A DNA stretch of 55,825 nucleotides, taken from the NCBI GenBank assembly GCA_934359255.1, contig CAKRLG010000014.1, positions 1 to 55,825 on the forward strand. Reading direction: 5' to 3'. How positions within the stretch are numbered: the first letter of the stretch is position 1; each line of letters begins with the position of its first letter. The position numbers and the translations under genes are program-made. The notes under the pieces are model-generated. The model did no database searches. It saw only the letters and a list, made by a program, of their open reading frames with translations, and had not been told where the DNA came from. Below, one piece after another: positions 45,829 to 54,559 of the stretch. Origin of the DNA: an uncultured Ruminococcus sp. (lineage in GTDB: Bacteria > Bacillota > Clostridia > Lachnospirales > Lachnospiraceae).

Positions 45829-47922
45829 TTAGTTTGTACAAATCGCCACAAACTGTTTCATACAACGGTTTCCCACATCATTGTTCATCTGTTCCGGATG
45901 GAACTGTACACCGTAGACACGTTTTGCACTGTTTGAAATAGCTTCGACTGTTCCATCTCCTGCCCGCATATCTACCTGGAAACCAGGTGCCAGATCACGG
46001 ATGGACTGATGATGATAGCTGAGGACACTCACAGAACCGGAATATACTCCGGAAAGCCATCCACCGGCAACCACATGTGCCGAATGCCATACACCCATAT
46101 GACCTCCAATGTTCTGATTCAATGTTCCTCCAAATGCCACATTCACCAGCTGTATACCTTTACAGATGCCAAGAACCGGTTTTCCGGCTTCGGCACTTCT
46201 TTTCACCGCATCGATCTGTCTGTCATCCAGTGCATTGTCAATATTGCTGCTGCCTGTATTCGCCTGTCCATATCGCGATGGATCCAAATCTCCACCGCCC
46301 GGAATGATGATTCCGTCATATTGTGAAGGATCATAGTTTCCTGTGACGATTACAGCATCAACACCCATTTCTCTGACTTTTGCCGCCGTAGTTGCCGCTC
46401 CTGCCTCATTGTTACCGATGACTCCGATAAGAATATTCTTCCATACGCCATTTGGTTTCAGATAATAATTTCTCTTTCCATCATTGATCCAACCGGTTTG
46501 CATGGCTCCGTTACCGCCAAAATAGTACCAGGAACCTTCAATCTGACCCCAGCCTGTCTGCATCGCTCCACTTCCATTAAAGAAGTACCAGGAGCCACCC
46601 ACAACGTTCCATCCGGTGAGCATAGCTCCGCTTCCGGCGAAATAATACCAGGTTCCATTGATTTTTTTCCAGCTATTAGTGATTCTGCTTCCATCTGTTC
46701 TTTGGTAATACCAGGTGTTACCCTCCTGTACCCATCTTGCATTCTGATCCGGGTCGTAATTCGGGATCCAGTTTCCGTCAGCTCCTACCCAATATGAGCC
46801 AACCCATGTATTTGTCAGCATCGCTCCGCTTCCACCGACATAATAATTTCCGATCCATCGGTTGCTGCACATGGCACCACTTCCGTTCATATAATACCAG
46901 GAATTATCGATCAGATGCCATCCGGCTCCGACCATGGCTCCATTCCCCGGCACCATATAATACCAGGAACTGCCGATATACGCCCAGCCTTCCACCATAG
47001 CTCCGCTTCCGGTCAGATAATACCAGGTTCCTCCACGGTTCAGCCAGCCTCGTTGCATCGCTCCGCTTCCATTCATATAATACCAGATGTTTCCGTCTTT
47101 CACCCAGCCGACCTGCATCGCTCCGTTTCCCGGCTGAAAATAATACCAGGTACCACCGATATTTCCCCAGCCTTCTACCATCGCTCCGCTTCCGGTCAGG
47201 TAATACCAGGTTCCTCCACGGTTCAGCCAGCCCGTCTGCATCACGCCACTTCCATTGGCATAATACCAGGTCTGTCCATCCTGAAACCAGCCGCTTTGCA
47301 TCGCTCCGGCAGAGTTCATATAATACCATTTTCCACCGATCCATCGCCAGCCGGTAGCCATAACTCCCTGATCATCAAAATAATACCAGACATTTCCCAA
47401 CAATCGCCAGCCAGTCAACCGATTCATGTTTTCATCCAGATAGTAGGTTTGTCCGCCACTCTGATTCCATCCCGGATGTGGTGCTTCCACCGTCTGCGTC
47501 TGAACCGCAATCTGAGCTTCCTGGGACTGTACAGCGGGCTGCTGTGCTTCCTCATTCAGTTCAGGAACTGCTGCACTTTCCGATGCTGACTGTTCTTCTG
47601 CCCTTATCTGTGCTTCAGATTCTGACTGTTCTTCGGAAACATCCTGCGTTTTGCCCTCTTCCTGTGTTTCCACTTCGGCAGCTTCTTCTTTTTCTTCCTC
47701 CTGATTCCGTGTCGTACTTTCCACTTCACCGGACCCTGATTCCGCAGGCGTTGCTACATCTTCTGTACTTTCTGTAACTTCTGCCTCCTGTGTATTCGCC
47801 TGCGCCAGATACTCCCCTGTATCCGCCGCATAAACAGTCGCTCCCGAAGCCAGAAGCACCGCACTGGTCAGGACTGCAACAGCCAGTTTCTTTCCGTATT
47901 TTTGTAATCTTTTGTAATGCAT
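45829..47922 (-). CDS. Secreted cell-wall-repeat protein with C26 glutamine-amidotransferase domain
   Basis: A 697-residue secreted protein. A signal peptide (about 1-32, cleavage after VYA) is followed by a Glu/Thr/Ser-rich linker (33-145), then about fifteen aromatic 20-residue repeats of the choline-binding type (GWxxxGGTWYY, GAMxxGW). A C-terminal peptidase C26 domain (about 495-697) follows. The catalytic cysteine lies in LGICKGIQLVN and the His-Glu pair in VQFHPEQ, as in PuuD and gamma-glutamyl hydrolases. Nearly all relatives are cytosolic. Being exported and wall-bound, this one probably cuts gamma-glutamyl bonds outside, perhaps in peptidoglycan stems, which is inference. Its promoter matches that of the sigma factor gene. 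Confidence 0.88.
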   Translation of the reverse strand: MHYKRLQKYGKKLAVAVLTSAVLLASGATVYAADTGEYLAQANTQEAEVTESTEDVATPAESGSGEVESTTRNQEEEKEEAAEVETQEEGKTQDVSEEQSESEAQIRAEEQSASESAAVPELNEEAQQPAVQSQEAQIAVQTQTVEAPHPGWNQSGGQTYYLDENMNRLTGWRLLGNVWYYFDDQGVMATGWRWIGGKWYYMNSAGAMQSGWFQDGQTWYYANGSGVMQTGWLNRGGTWYYLTGSGAMVEGWGNIGGTWYYFQPGNGAMQVGWVKDGNIWYYMNGSGAMQRGWLNRGGTWYYLTGSGAMVEGWAYIGSSWYYMVPGNGAMVGAGWHLIDNSWYYMNGSGAMCSNRWIGNYYVGGSGAMLTNTWVGSYWVGADGNWIPNYDPDQNARWVQEGNTWYYQRTDGSRITNSWKKINGTWYYFAGSGAMLTGWNVVGGSWYFFNGSGAMQTGWGQIEGSWYYFGGNGAMQTGWINDGKRNYYLKPNGVWKNILIGVIGNNEAGAATTAAKVREMGVDAVIVTGNYDPSQYDGIIIPGGGDLDPSRYGQANTGSSNIDNALDDRQIDAVKRSAEAGKPVLGICKGIQLVNVAFGGTLNQNIGGHMGVWHSAHVVAGGWLSGVYSGSVSVLSYHHQSIRDLAPGFQVDMRAGDGTVEAISNSAKRVYGVQFHPEQMNNDVGNRCMKQFVAICTN

Positions 47923-48010
47923 ACACTCGCCCTCCTTGCATTCTTTCTGTTATGTCTTTTCTTTTGTTTCTTGAAGCATTACAGTTTTTGGTTTTCTGTT
48001 GCGTTCTCAT

Positions 48011-48042
48011 TTATATAGATACATAAGATCGCTTTTAGGTTC
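48011..48042 (-). promoter_or_regulatory. ECF-type promoter of the C26 cell-wall gene
   Basis: On the minus strand: AACC (48041-48038), then 18 bases, then TCTATATAA. Compared with the element upstream of the sigma gene (54510-54542), AACC, AGC, GAT, ATG and ATCTATATAA match with identical AACC-to-TCTATA spacing. It lies about 90 bases before the start codon. No good sigma-A boxes overlap it. Confidence 0.65.
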
Positions 48043-48154
48043 TACTTTTACTGAAATTTTTCTATGAAATTATTTATTAAAAATGCAAAAATTGATTTTT
48101 CCAAATGCTGCCAGTCAAGATTGGTCTACTGGAGCAATGATTGTTATGCAATAT

Positions 48155-48195
48155 GTAACTGTTCAGTACCTTCACAGTGGCTACTGAATAGTTAC
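48155..48195. repeat. 41-bp intergenic palindrome related to the MITE ends
   Basis: GTAACTGTTCAGTA (48155-48168) and TACTGAATAGTTAC (48182-48195) pair with one mismatch. The arms resemble the terminal repeat of the element at 7375-7517 (GTTACTGTTCACT). It sits in the 346-base gap 47923-48268, which otherwise holds the C26 promoter and a terminator. Confidence 0.6.
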
Positions 48196-48208
48196 TGCAA
48201 TACAATAT

Positions 48209-48256
48209 AAAAATACCCCTGACAGTCTGAAATTTCCCAGACCATCAGGGATATTT
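48209..48256 (-). terminator. Terminator of the sigma/cell-wall-repeat operon
   Basis: ATATCCCTGA-GTCTG pairs with CAGAC-GTCAGGGGTAT on the minus strand, followed by TTTTTAT. It lies 12 bases behind the stop of the Big_2 protein. Confidence 0.85.
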
Positions 48257-48268
48257 TCTTAATTTATA

Positions 48269-50416
48269 TCACCCATTAGCTGAACAGTTAAAAATAATTT
48301 GTGTCTCTTTTCCATTCAGGACTGCCTTTACCCGAGCCTCTCCTGGTTTGCATATTTTTATCTTATTTCCTTCCAGAATTTCTACAATTCCATTCTCCGA
48401 TACAGTTCCAGCAGGACTACTATGTCCACTCCATACAATAGAGAGTTCCACATCGTTCAGGTCAAATGGATAGGTCACAGGATATACCTGTATATTGGGA
48501 GTTATAATATCACCAACTTTTACAAACTCATACTTATTACTTGAATCTGTATATTTCCATTCAATTTTATCCAGTTCTGTGTTATCACCGACTCCTTCTA
48601 CCTTGATCGTGCAGCTGACTGTAATAGATGGATTTTTGTTATCTGGGCTGAAACCTGCTTCTAAAGATCCTTCCTGTACACTACATGTAATGGTCGTTTC
48701 GCCTTCACTCATGGCTCTTACAACACCATCCCAGTCAACTTCTGCCACCTTCGGATTGCTGGATTTCCAACCATATGCGGAAATCCAGGCATTTTCCGGT
48801 AATGTACTTACCTCAAGCTGGCGTTTATCTCCCATTTTCATATTGTACACACCCTGTTCAAAATAAACTTCCTGAAGTTTTTGTATCGTTTTTACTACAA
48901 CAGTTGCAGTTCCGATCTTTCCTCCCCATTCTGCTACGATTGTTGCAGTTCCATCTGAGATTCCTTCCAGATACCCATCTTCATTAAAGTCTGCCACATC
49001 TTTGTTCAAAGAGTACATTTTCAGCTCATATTTATCGTTCAACATTCCATCCTGATCGGATACCCCTACATAGCATGCTCTGCCTGTCGGTAAAAAAAGA
49101 CCATTATCGTAAATCCTTACTGCGAGATATTCTTTCGATGTGATCGTACAGCTCGCTTTCTTTCCATCCACCTCTGCTGTGATGGTTGCTTCACCATTAC
49201 CAACCGCTTTTACTTTTCCGTTTTCTACAGTCGCAACACTTTTATCTGAACTGCTCCAGGTTACTTTCTTATCTACGGTAGTATTGGACGGGTTATACGT
49301 AACTTCCAGTGTTTCACTCTCTCCTGCCCACATTTCCAGAGAAGTCTGATTCAGGCTGATGGATTGCAAAGCGATCTCCTGTTTTTCAGGTTCTTTTTGT
49401 TTATTCGGTACCCATTTTCCGCTACCATCTACATAATACTGTCCGATCCAGGTATTCGTTGCCATGGCTCCGTCAGCTCCCAGATAATAATCACCTGCCC
49501 AGGCATTTTTTACCATTGCCCCGGATGCATCCATGTAATACCAGCTTCCGTTCACCTGTTTCCAACCGGTGACCATCCAGCCGGATCCGTCAAAGTAGTA
49601 CCAGGTTCCGTTGATCATTTCCCAGCCGTTCATCGTATAACCGCCATCCGCATGTCTGTAGCACCAACGGTTTCCGCTCTTCACCCAGCCGGCCTGCGTT
49701 TTCACTTTTCCGGGAATCCAGGCTCCGCTTCCGTCTACATAATTGTCACCGATCCAGGTATCTGCCTGCATGACTCCACTTTCATTCATGTAATACCAGG
49801 TGCTTCCTACCTGCACCCAGCCGGTGGCCATTGCTCCGCTTCCCGTCAGATAATACCAGCCACTCGGACGTTTTAACCAGCCCGTCACCATCCAGCCGGA
49901 TCCATCGAAGTAATACCAGCTTCCGTTGATCACTTCCCAGTTGTTGGTCGTATAGCTTCCATCGGCATGACTGTACCACCAGCGGTTTCCGCTTTTCACC
50001 CAGCCGGTCTGGGTTTTTGCTTTTCCGGGGATCCAGGCTCCGCTTCCATCCACATAATTGTCACCGATCCAGGTGTCTGCCTGCATGACTCCACTTTCAT
50101 TCATGTAATACCAGGTGCTTCCTACCTGCACCCAGCCGGTGGCCATTGCTCCGCTTCCCGTCAGATAATACCAGCCCCCGGAGAGTTTTAACCATCCGGT
50201 TACCATATAACCGTTTCCGTCAAAATAGTACCAGGTTCCGCCGATATTTTTCCAGCTGTTGGTCGGATAACTTCCGTTATCCTCCTCCCACCACCAGCCG
50301 GTTTTGTTCTGTTTCCAGCCACCGGCTGCCTGTACGCTGACCGGCGTAAATGTTGACGCGAGCATCAGCACAGACATCCCGATCGCCAAGGCTTTTTTGA
50401 TTGTTTTGTTCTTCAT
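48269..50416 (-). CDS. Secreted cell-wall-repeat protein with Big_2 domains
   Basis: A 715-residue secreted protein. The signal peptide (about 1-31) ends PVSVQAA. About fifteen choline-binding-type repeats cover residues 32-345. Big_2 (bacterial Ig-like) domains follow: one at about 360-440 is clear (SLNQTSLEMWAGESETLEV, SSDKSVATVENGKVKAVGNG), and two or three weaker ones reach the end. No catalytic domain is seen, so it is probably a structural or adhesive surface protein. A 105-codon block of the repeat region is duplicated in tandem. It begins 51 bases behind the CAP-like protein gene and is probably in the same operon. Confidence 0.86.
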   Translation of the reverse strand: MKNKTIKKALAIGMSVLMLASTFTPVSVQAAGGWKQNKTGWWWEEDNGSYPTNSWKNIGGTWYYFDGNGYMVTGWLKLSGGWYYLTGSGAMATGWVQVGSTWYYMNESGVMQADTWIGDNYVDGSGAWIPGKAKTQTGWVKSGNRWWYSHADGSYTTNNWEVINGSWYYFDGSGWMVTGWLKRPSGWYYLTGSGAMATGWVQVGSTWYYMNESGVMQADTWIGDNYVDGSGAWIPGKVKTQAGWVKSGNRWCYRHADGGYTMNGWEMINGTWYYFDGSGWMVTGWKQVNGSWYYMDASGAMVKNAWAGDYYLGADGAMATNTWIGQYYVDGSGKWVPNKQKEPEKQEIALQSISLNQTSLEMWAGESETLEVTYNPSNTTVDKKVTWSSSDKSVATVENGKVKAVGNGEATITAEVDGKKASCTITSKEYLAVRIYDNGLFLPTGRACYVGVSDQDGMLNDKYELKMYSLNKDVADFNEDGYLEGISDGTATIVAEWGGKIGTATVVVKTIQKLQEVYFEQGVYNMKMGDKRQLEVSTLPENAWISAYGWKSSNPKVAEVDWDGVVRAMSEGETTITCSVQEGSLEAGFSPDNKNPSITVSCTIKVEGVGDNTELDKIEWKYTDSSNKYEFVKVGDIITPNIQVYPVTYPFDLNDVELSIVWSGHSSPAGTVSENGIVEILEGNKIKICKPGEARVKAVLNGKETQIIFNCSANG
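49615..50244. repeat. Tandem duplication of a 315-bp unit inside the repeat gene
   Basis: Two blocks with a period of exactly 315 bases (for example CCCAGCCGG at 49684 and 49999) encode nearly the same 105 residues, including ESGVMQADTWIGDNYVDGSG. Large parts are identical at the DNA level, so the duplication is recent or kept uniform by gene conversion. Limits are approximate. Confidence 0.75.
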
Positions 50417-50467
50417 ATTCTTCCTCCTTCGAAGTATTTATTATAAATCCTCTTGGTTTATAAACAG

Positions 50468-52900
50468 TTAATGCAGATATTTTTTCATATCATCAACGGA
50501 AATCCCCATCCAGTTTGCCCAATATTCTTCTCTTTCCTGCTGAGAATAGTTTGCTAGTTCACTTTCTGATGGTCCGATGGTAAATATAAGTCCGCGTTTT
50601 TCTATTTTTCCATCCACCTTCAACACCAGAACCGCACAGCCTGCTGTCAGTGGCTGATCGGTCTTTTTCATCAGTTGTATCATACAGGATGAATTTTGTA
50701 TCAGAGCATCCAAGGCTGCTTCTTTCGTAAAGTCCTTATCATCTCCGTACACCAGCTGAACATCCTGTGTTTCCTTATTTTCATCTACACCTGTAATTCC
50801 GTAAATGTCAAAATCAGGTTGCACATGCATTCCCACTTTGACCTTAGAAGCATAGACCGCATCTTCTTCATTCCACACAAATGGTTCTACCCCATTTTCT
50901 GTTCTCATTTTGTTGACTTCATCAAAAAGATATTTGGCATATTCTGTGTCATAAGAGTATTCCACGACATCTTCCTCACCGGTTACGATCACTTCACATT
51001 CTGCCCGTTTACCAAGAATCTCTGCATATACGGTTGCTCTTCCCGGTTTTTGTGCGACAATGCCAAAACGATCCGCTGTCACCACACTTTCATCGCTGCT
51101 TCCCCATCTTATTCCATAGCCGTTAGCATACTGATAATTTGCATACTCCACAGGTTTTGATGTTAACCGAAGGTGTGTTGTCTCGTTCTTTTCCATATAT
51201 AACGTTGTCTGATCAAAATAAAGCTCTTCTAGGTCTTTATCTGCCGATACTACCTTTATCTGCCGACTTAACTCGATATCCCGTATCGTTATATGAATCG
51301 TGGTCTCTCCTATATCCGTTGCCCACAGAATACCTACCGGAGAATTGAGCATAAGGATATTTTCATCATCGACAGACATTCTGCTAAGATTGGTAATATC
51401 ATAGTTTCCCGGCTGCATATGGACAGATACTTCTGCTGCTTCCCCATATTTGAGATAATCAGCATCCGATGTGGGATACTTGATTTCTACCGATATGGAT
51501 GAAGCATCTTCCGGTAACACAAGCATTTCCACCGACCGTGAAACGCCGGAAACTTTCAATGTGATTTTTACCACTCCCGCTTTATGCGCCGTAACTTTCC
51601 CATCCTTGACTGTCGCAATCGATTCATCCGAAGATGTCCACTTTGCAGTCAGATCATCTGTCGTATTTTCCGGATAATACTGCCAGTCTATCTCCTCTTC
51701 TTCTCCCGGCTTCAATGGCTGACCTGTTGTCTGCAAACGAATCGTTTCCAGCGGAACCCGTACCGGTTTCGTTCTGTCCCAGTTTCCATCCGAATCCAGA
51801 TAACGGTCACCGATCCAGGTATTTTTCAGTTTCGTTCCGTTTTTTCCGACAAAGGAATCTCCGATCCACTGATTTCGAACAAGCACTCCATCCTCGTCGA
51901 CATAGGACTCTCCGATCCACTGGCTGGTTACTTTTTTCCCATCCCCGTCGACATAAGAATCATCGATCCACTGATTTTTCAGTTTTTTTCCATCCGCTCC
52001 TGCATAATAGTCCTGCACCCACTGATTTTTTGTTATTTTTCCGGATATTCCTACATAATAATCATCCACCCAGCAGGCAGTCATCATCTTTCCATCGGAA
52101 CCGAGATAACTGTCATCCACCCACTGATTTTTTCTCATCACTCCGTCGCCTACCGTTCCCAGATAGTACCAGCTTCCGTCGATCTTCTGCCAGCCGGTCT
52201 GCATCCAGCCGTTTTTGTCAAAATGATATTTTTTCTGATTAATGGTCTCCCAACCATTTACCGTATAGCTTCCATCACTGTGTCGATACCACCAGCGGTC
52301 ATCGGAACGGATCCACTGGCTCTGAACAGCATCCGGTATCCATGCACCGGATGGGTTGACATAACAAGATCCGATCCAGGTATTTTCTGCCATCTTTCCA
52401 TTTCCATACAGATAGTACCAGGAACCATTGATCAGCTGCCAGCCGGTCAACATTGCCCCACTGCTGTTCATGTAATACCAGGTAGTTCCATCTTTTACCC
52501 AACCGGTCTGCATCGCTCCATTACCCGGCTGCAGATAGTACCAGGTTCCCCCGATTTGTTTCCAGCCTTCCGCCATCGCTCCGCTTCCCGGCTGCAGATA
52601 GTACCACACTCCTCCGATCTGTTCCCAGCCCTCCGCCATCGCTCCGCTTCCGGTCAGATAATACCAGGAACGTCCATCCCAGTACCATCCGGTGCGCATA
52701 TAGCCATTCCCGTCAAATGCATACCAGGTTCCGTGAATGTATTTCCACTGATTCGCCGGCCAGCTTCCATTATCTTCCTGCCACCACCAGCCGGTACTGT
52801 TCTTTTTCCACGTTCCCGCCTGTGATATGACAGGCAGCAGCACGATCATAAGTGCCAATACCGCCATGCATATTATTTTTTTCCATCTTTTCTTTTTCAT
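50468..52900 (-). CDS. Secreted cell-wall-repeat / Big_2 protein with CAP-like C-terminus
   Basis: An 810-residue secreted protein. The basic N-terminus and helix end near ISQAG. Some twenty cell-wall-binding repeats, including a run of 'NQWIGDSYV'-type short repeats, cover about residues 30-395. Three Big_2-like domains follow (about 400-650). The last 150 residues begin AKYLFDEVNKMRTENGVEPF, which resembles the first helix of CAP/SCP (PR-1) domains; key histidines are not clearly kept, so this is tentative. The start at 52900 follows AGGAAG and lies 16 bases behind the sigma gene, so the two are co-transcribed. Confidence 0.82.
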   Translation of the reverse strand: MKKKRWKKIICMAVLALMIVLLPVISQAGTWKKNSTGWWWQEDNGSWPANQWKYIHGTWYAFDGNGYMRTGWYWDGRSWYYLTGSGAMAEGWEQIGGVWYYLQPGSGAMAEGWKQIGGTWYYLQPGNGAMQTGWVKDGTTWYYMNSSGAMLTGWQLINGSWYYLYGNGKMAENTWIGSCYVNPSGAWIPDAVQSQWIRSDDRWWYRHSDGSYTVNGWETINQKKYHFDKNGWMQTGWQKIDGSWYYLGTVGDGVMRKNQWVDDSYLGSDGKMMTACWVDDYYVGISGKITKNQWVQDYYAGADGKKLKNQWIDDSYVDGDGKKVTSQWIGESYVDEDGVLVRNQWIGDSFVGKNGTKLKNTWIGDRYLDSDGNWDRTKPVRVPLETIRLQTTGQPLKPGEEEEIDWQYYPENTTDDLTAKWTSSDESIATVKDGKVTAHKAGVVKITLKVSGVSRSVEMLVLPEDASSISVEIKYPTSDADYLKYGEAAEVSVHMQPGNYDITNLSRMSVDDENILMLNSPVGILWATDIGETTIHITIRDIELSRQIKVVSADKDLEELYFDQTTLYMEKNETTHLRLTSKPVEYANYQYANGYGIRWGSSDESVVTADRFGIVAQKPGRATVYAEILGKRAECEVIVTGEEDVVEYSYDTEYAKYLFDEVNKMRTENGVEPFVWNEEDAVYASKVKVGMHVQPDFDIYGITGVDENKETQDVQLVYGDDKDFTKEAALDALIQNSSCMIQLMKKTDQPLTAGCAVLVLKVDGKIEKRGLIFTIGPSESELANYSQQEREEYWANWMGISVDDMKKYLH

Positions 52901-52916
52901 ATGTACTTCTTCCTCA

Positions 52917-54401
52917 CTATTTGGCTGCACCACATACCGAGCAGACATACCCTCTCGTCACCACTTCATCGTATGCCGGTTCATCCACCCACACCTGCTG
53001 CGTCACCGCATCATGGTGAATACTTCCGGTCTGGATCTTCCTGCTGCTGAATCCGGCATTGTGTATCGCTTCGTGTTCCTGTGCATTTGTCGTTACATCT
53101 GCTCCGCAGGTATTACAAAAAACATGGTATTCGTAAACAGGCTCCTCGTATGCCTCCTGCACCGTCTTGGTCTCATAATGCCCGGATGCCTCATGATGAA
53201 TCTTTTCTGTCTGTGCTACCCACTGATGGGTATGCTGATCTGTTTCTGATATGGATGTCCCCTGCTGATTTCCCGTACTTTCTGTATTTCCTGTGCTGTC
53301 AGTATTTTCCGTGTTTCCTTCCGTTCCCTGTGAACCGGTCGCAGCTGTCGGCTGGCCATTGTTTTCTGCCGTTGACTCTGTCTCTACTGCCGGTGAAACA
53401 GGCTGGTTTTTCGTCGGTTCCGGTGTCGTTGTAGGTTCCGAAGTTACGGTGGGTTTTGGCGTATTCTCAGGTGTCGGCGTCACCACATTCTCTGTATTTC
53501 CGGTATCTTTTGTATCTTCCTTCACACTGGCTTCCGTCTCTTCGTTTTTTTGATCATCTGTATCCACCAGCAGCTCCTGTATCTCCTGCACCTGCTGATG
53601 CCTGTCCGGAATTCTCGCAGCTCCTATTCCTACTCCCGCGCAGATCGCAGCCGCTGCAATTCCTGTAACAATCGCTTTTTCTATCCCCGCTTTCACCAGG
53701 AACTTCGCTTTCGGTATCTGTTCCTGAACTCCCCGAAGTTTCTGAAACAGATACATGAGAATCGGAATCGGTGCAGCTGTCCGCAGGATAACTCCCTTTT
53801 TCTCCAGTTCGGCGATCTCTTTTCCGATCTTTTTCCTCGCATAATTCAGACGGCTCTTTACAGTATTTACGCTGCAGTTTAAAGCTTCTGCGATCTCGTT
53901 GACCGACATCTGCTCATAGTAAAACATTCCCACAACCATTCTCTGCTTTTCATCCAGTTCTCCCAGAATCCGGTCTATCAGTTCTTTCGTCTCTGCCTGA
54001 TCCACTACAATCTCCGGTAAATGCTCCAGTCTTTCGTCCTGCAGTTCGGCGATGCTTTTTCCCCCTTCACCGTCTGCTTCCGAAAATAAAACCCAATCCA
54101 CTTTCCGCAAATGTGCTTTTGCTGTATTGACCGCTATTTTTTTTATCCACACCGGGAATTTTTCCGGTTCTTTCAGCTGTTTGATCTTTCGCAGGCTTTT
54201 ATAGTAGGTTTCCTGTACAATATCCTGTGCTGTATCTTCATTATGTATAAATACTTTTACAATATGATATACTTCTGAATATGTAAGTGTATATAAATGT
54301 GTAAATGCTTCTTTATCGCCTTCCGCAGCTCTCTGAACCAGTTCTATGCGGTCTTGTTTATCATTTTCTATGTTGTCATCTGTAATCTGATTGTCTTCCA
54401 T
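52917..54401 (-). CDS. ECF-type sigma factor fused to a transmembrane segment and extracellular His/Cys domain
   Basis: A 494-residue fusion. Sigma region 2 (about 25-95) has YSEVYHIVKVFI, TAQDIVQETYYKSL and FPVWIKKIAVNTAK. Region 4 (about 145-195) has MVVGMFYYEQMSVNEIAEAL, then CSVNTVKSRLNYARKK. A hydrophobic helix (about 240-262, AIVTGIAAAAICAGVGIG) is followed by a Thr/Glu/Pro-rich linker (265-390) and a C-terminal domain (390-494) with HTHQW, HHEASGHYET, CNTCGADV, HHDAVT and CSVCGAAK; the paired CxxCG motifs suggest zinc. The sigma part is cytosolic and the rest should lie outside. No anti-sigma gene is adjacent. Two wall-protein genes follow at once. A membrane-tethered, signal-released sigma factor is the inference. 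Confidence 0.85.
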   Translation of the reverse strand: MEDNQITDDNIENDKQDRIELVQRAAEGDKEAFTHLYTLTYSEVYHIVKVFIHNEDTAQDIVQETYYKSLRKIKQLKEPEKFPVWIKKIAVNTAKAHLRKVDWVLFSEADGEGGKSIAELQDERLEHLPEIVVDQAETKELIDRILGELDEKQRMVVGMFYYEQMSVNEIAEALNCSVNTVKSRLNYARKKIGKEIAELEKKGVILRTAAPIPILMYLFQKLRGVQEQIPKAKFLVKAGIEKAIVTGIAAAAICAGVGIGAARIPDRHQQVQEIQELLVDTDDQKNEETEASVKEDTKDTGNTENVVTPTPENTPKPTVTSEPTTTPEPTKNQPVSPAVETESTAENNGQPTAATGSQGTEGNTENTDSTGNTESTGNQQGTSISETDQHTHQWVAQTEKIHHEASGHYETKTVQEAYEEPVYEYHVFCNTCGADVTTNAQEHEAIHNAGFSSRKIQTGSIHHDAVTQQVWVDEPAYDEVVTRGYVCSVCGAAK

Positions 54402-54509
54402 ATTATGTCTTCCCTTTTTTCAGAGTTTTTTATATGAATAGAATTGTTTTATTTAGCAGTCTGCTAATCTGTTTTACTTTATACATATATCTATCCTGCA
54501 TACTCTACA

Positions 54510-54542
54510 TTATATAGATGCATGAATCGGCTATTTGGTTTT
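54510..54542 (-). promoter_or_regulatory. ECF-type, probably autoregulated promoter of the sigma operon
   Basis: On the minus strand: AAAACC, 18 bases, then TCTATATAA, about 110 bases before the sigma start codon. It closely matches the element at 48011-48042. ECF -35 boxes typically contain AAC(C). Autoregulation by the encoded sigma factor is inferred from the sharing. Confidence 0.65.
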
Positions 54543-54559
54543 AAATTTTTCTGATTTTT

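Noticed and set aside
46915..47589. 224-codon open frame on the plus strand opposite the C26 repeat region, and similar ones at 49364-49876 and 51584-52825
   Set aside because: These are antisense shadows kept open by the periodic wall-binding repeats; no ribosome sites and low-complexity products.
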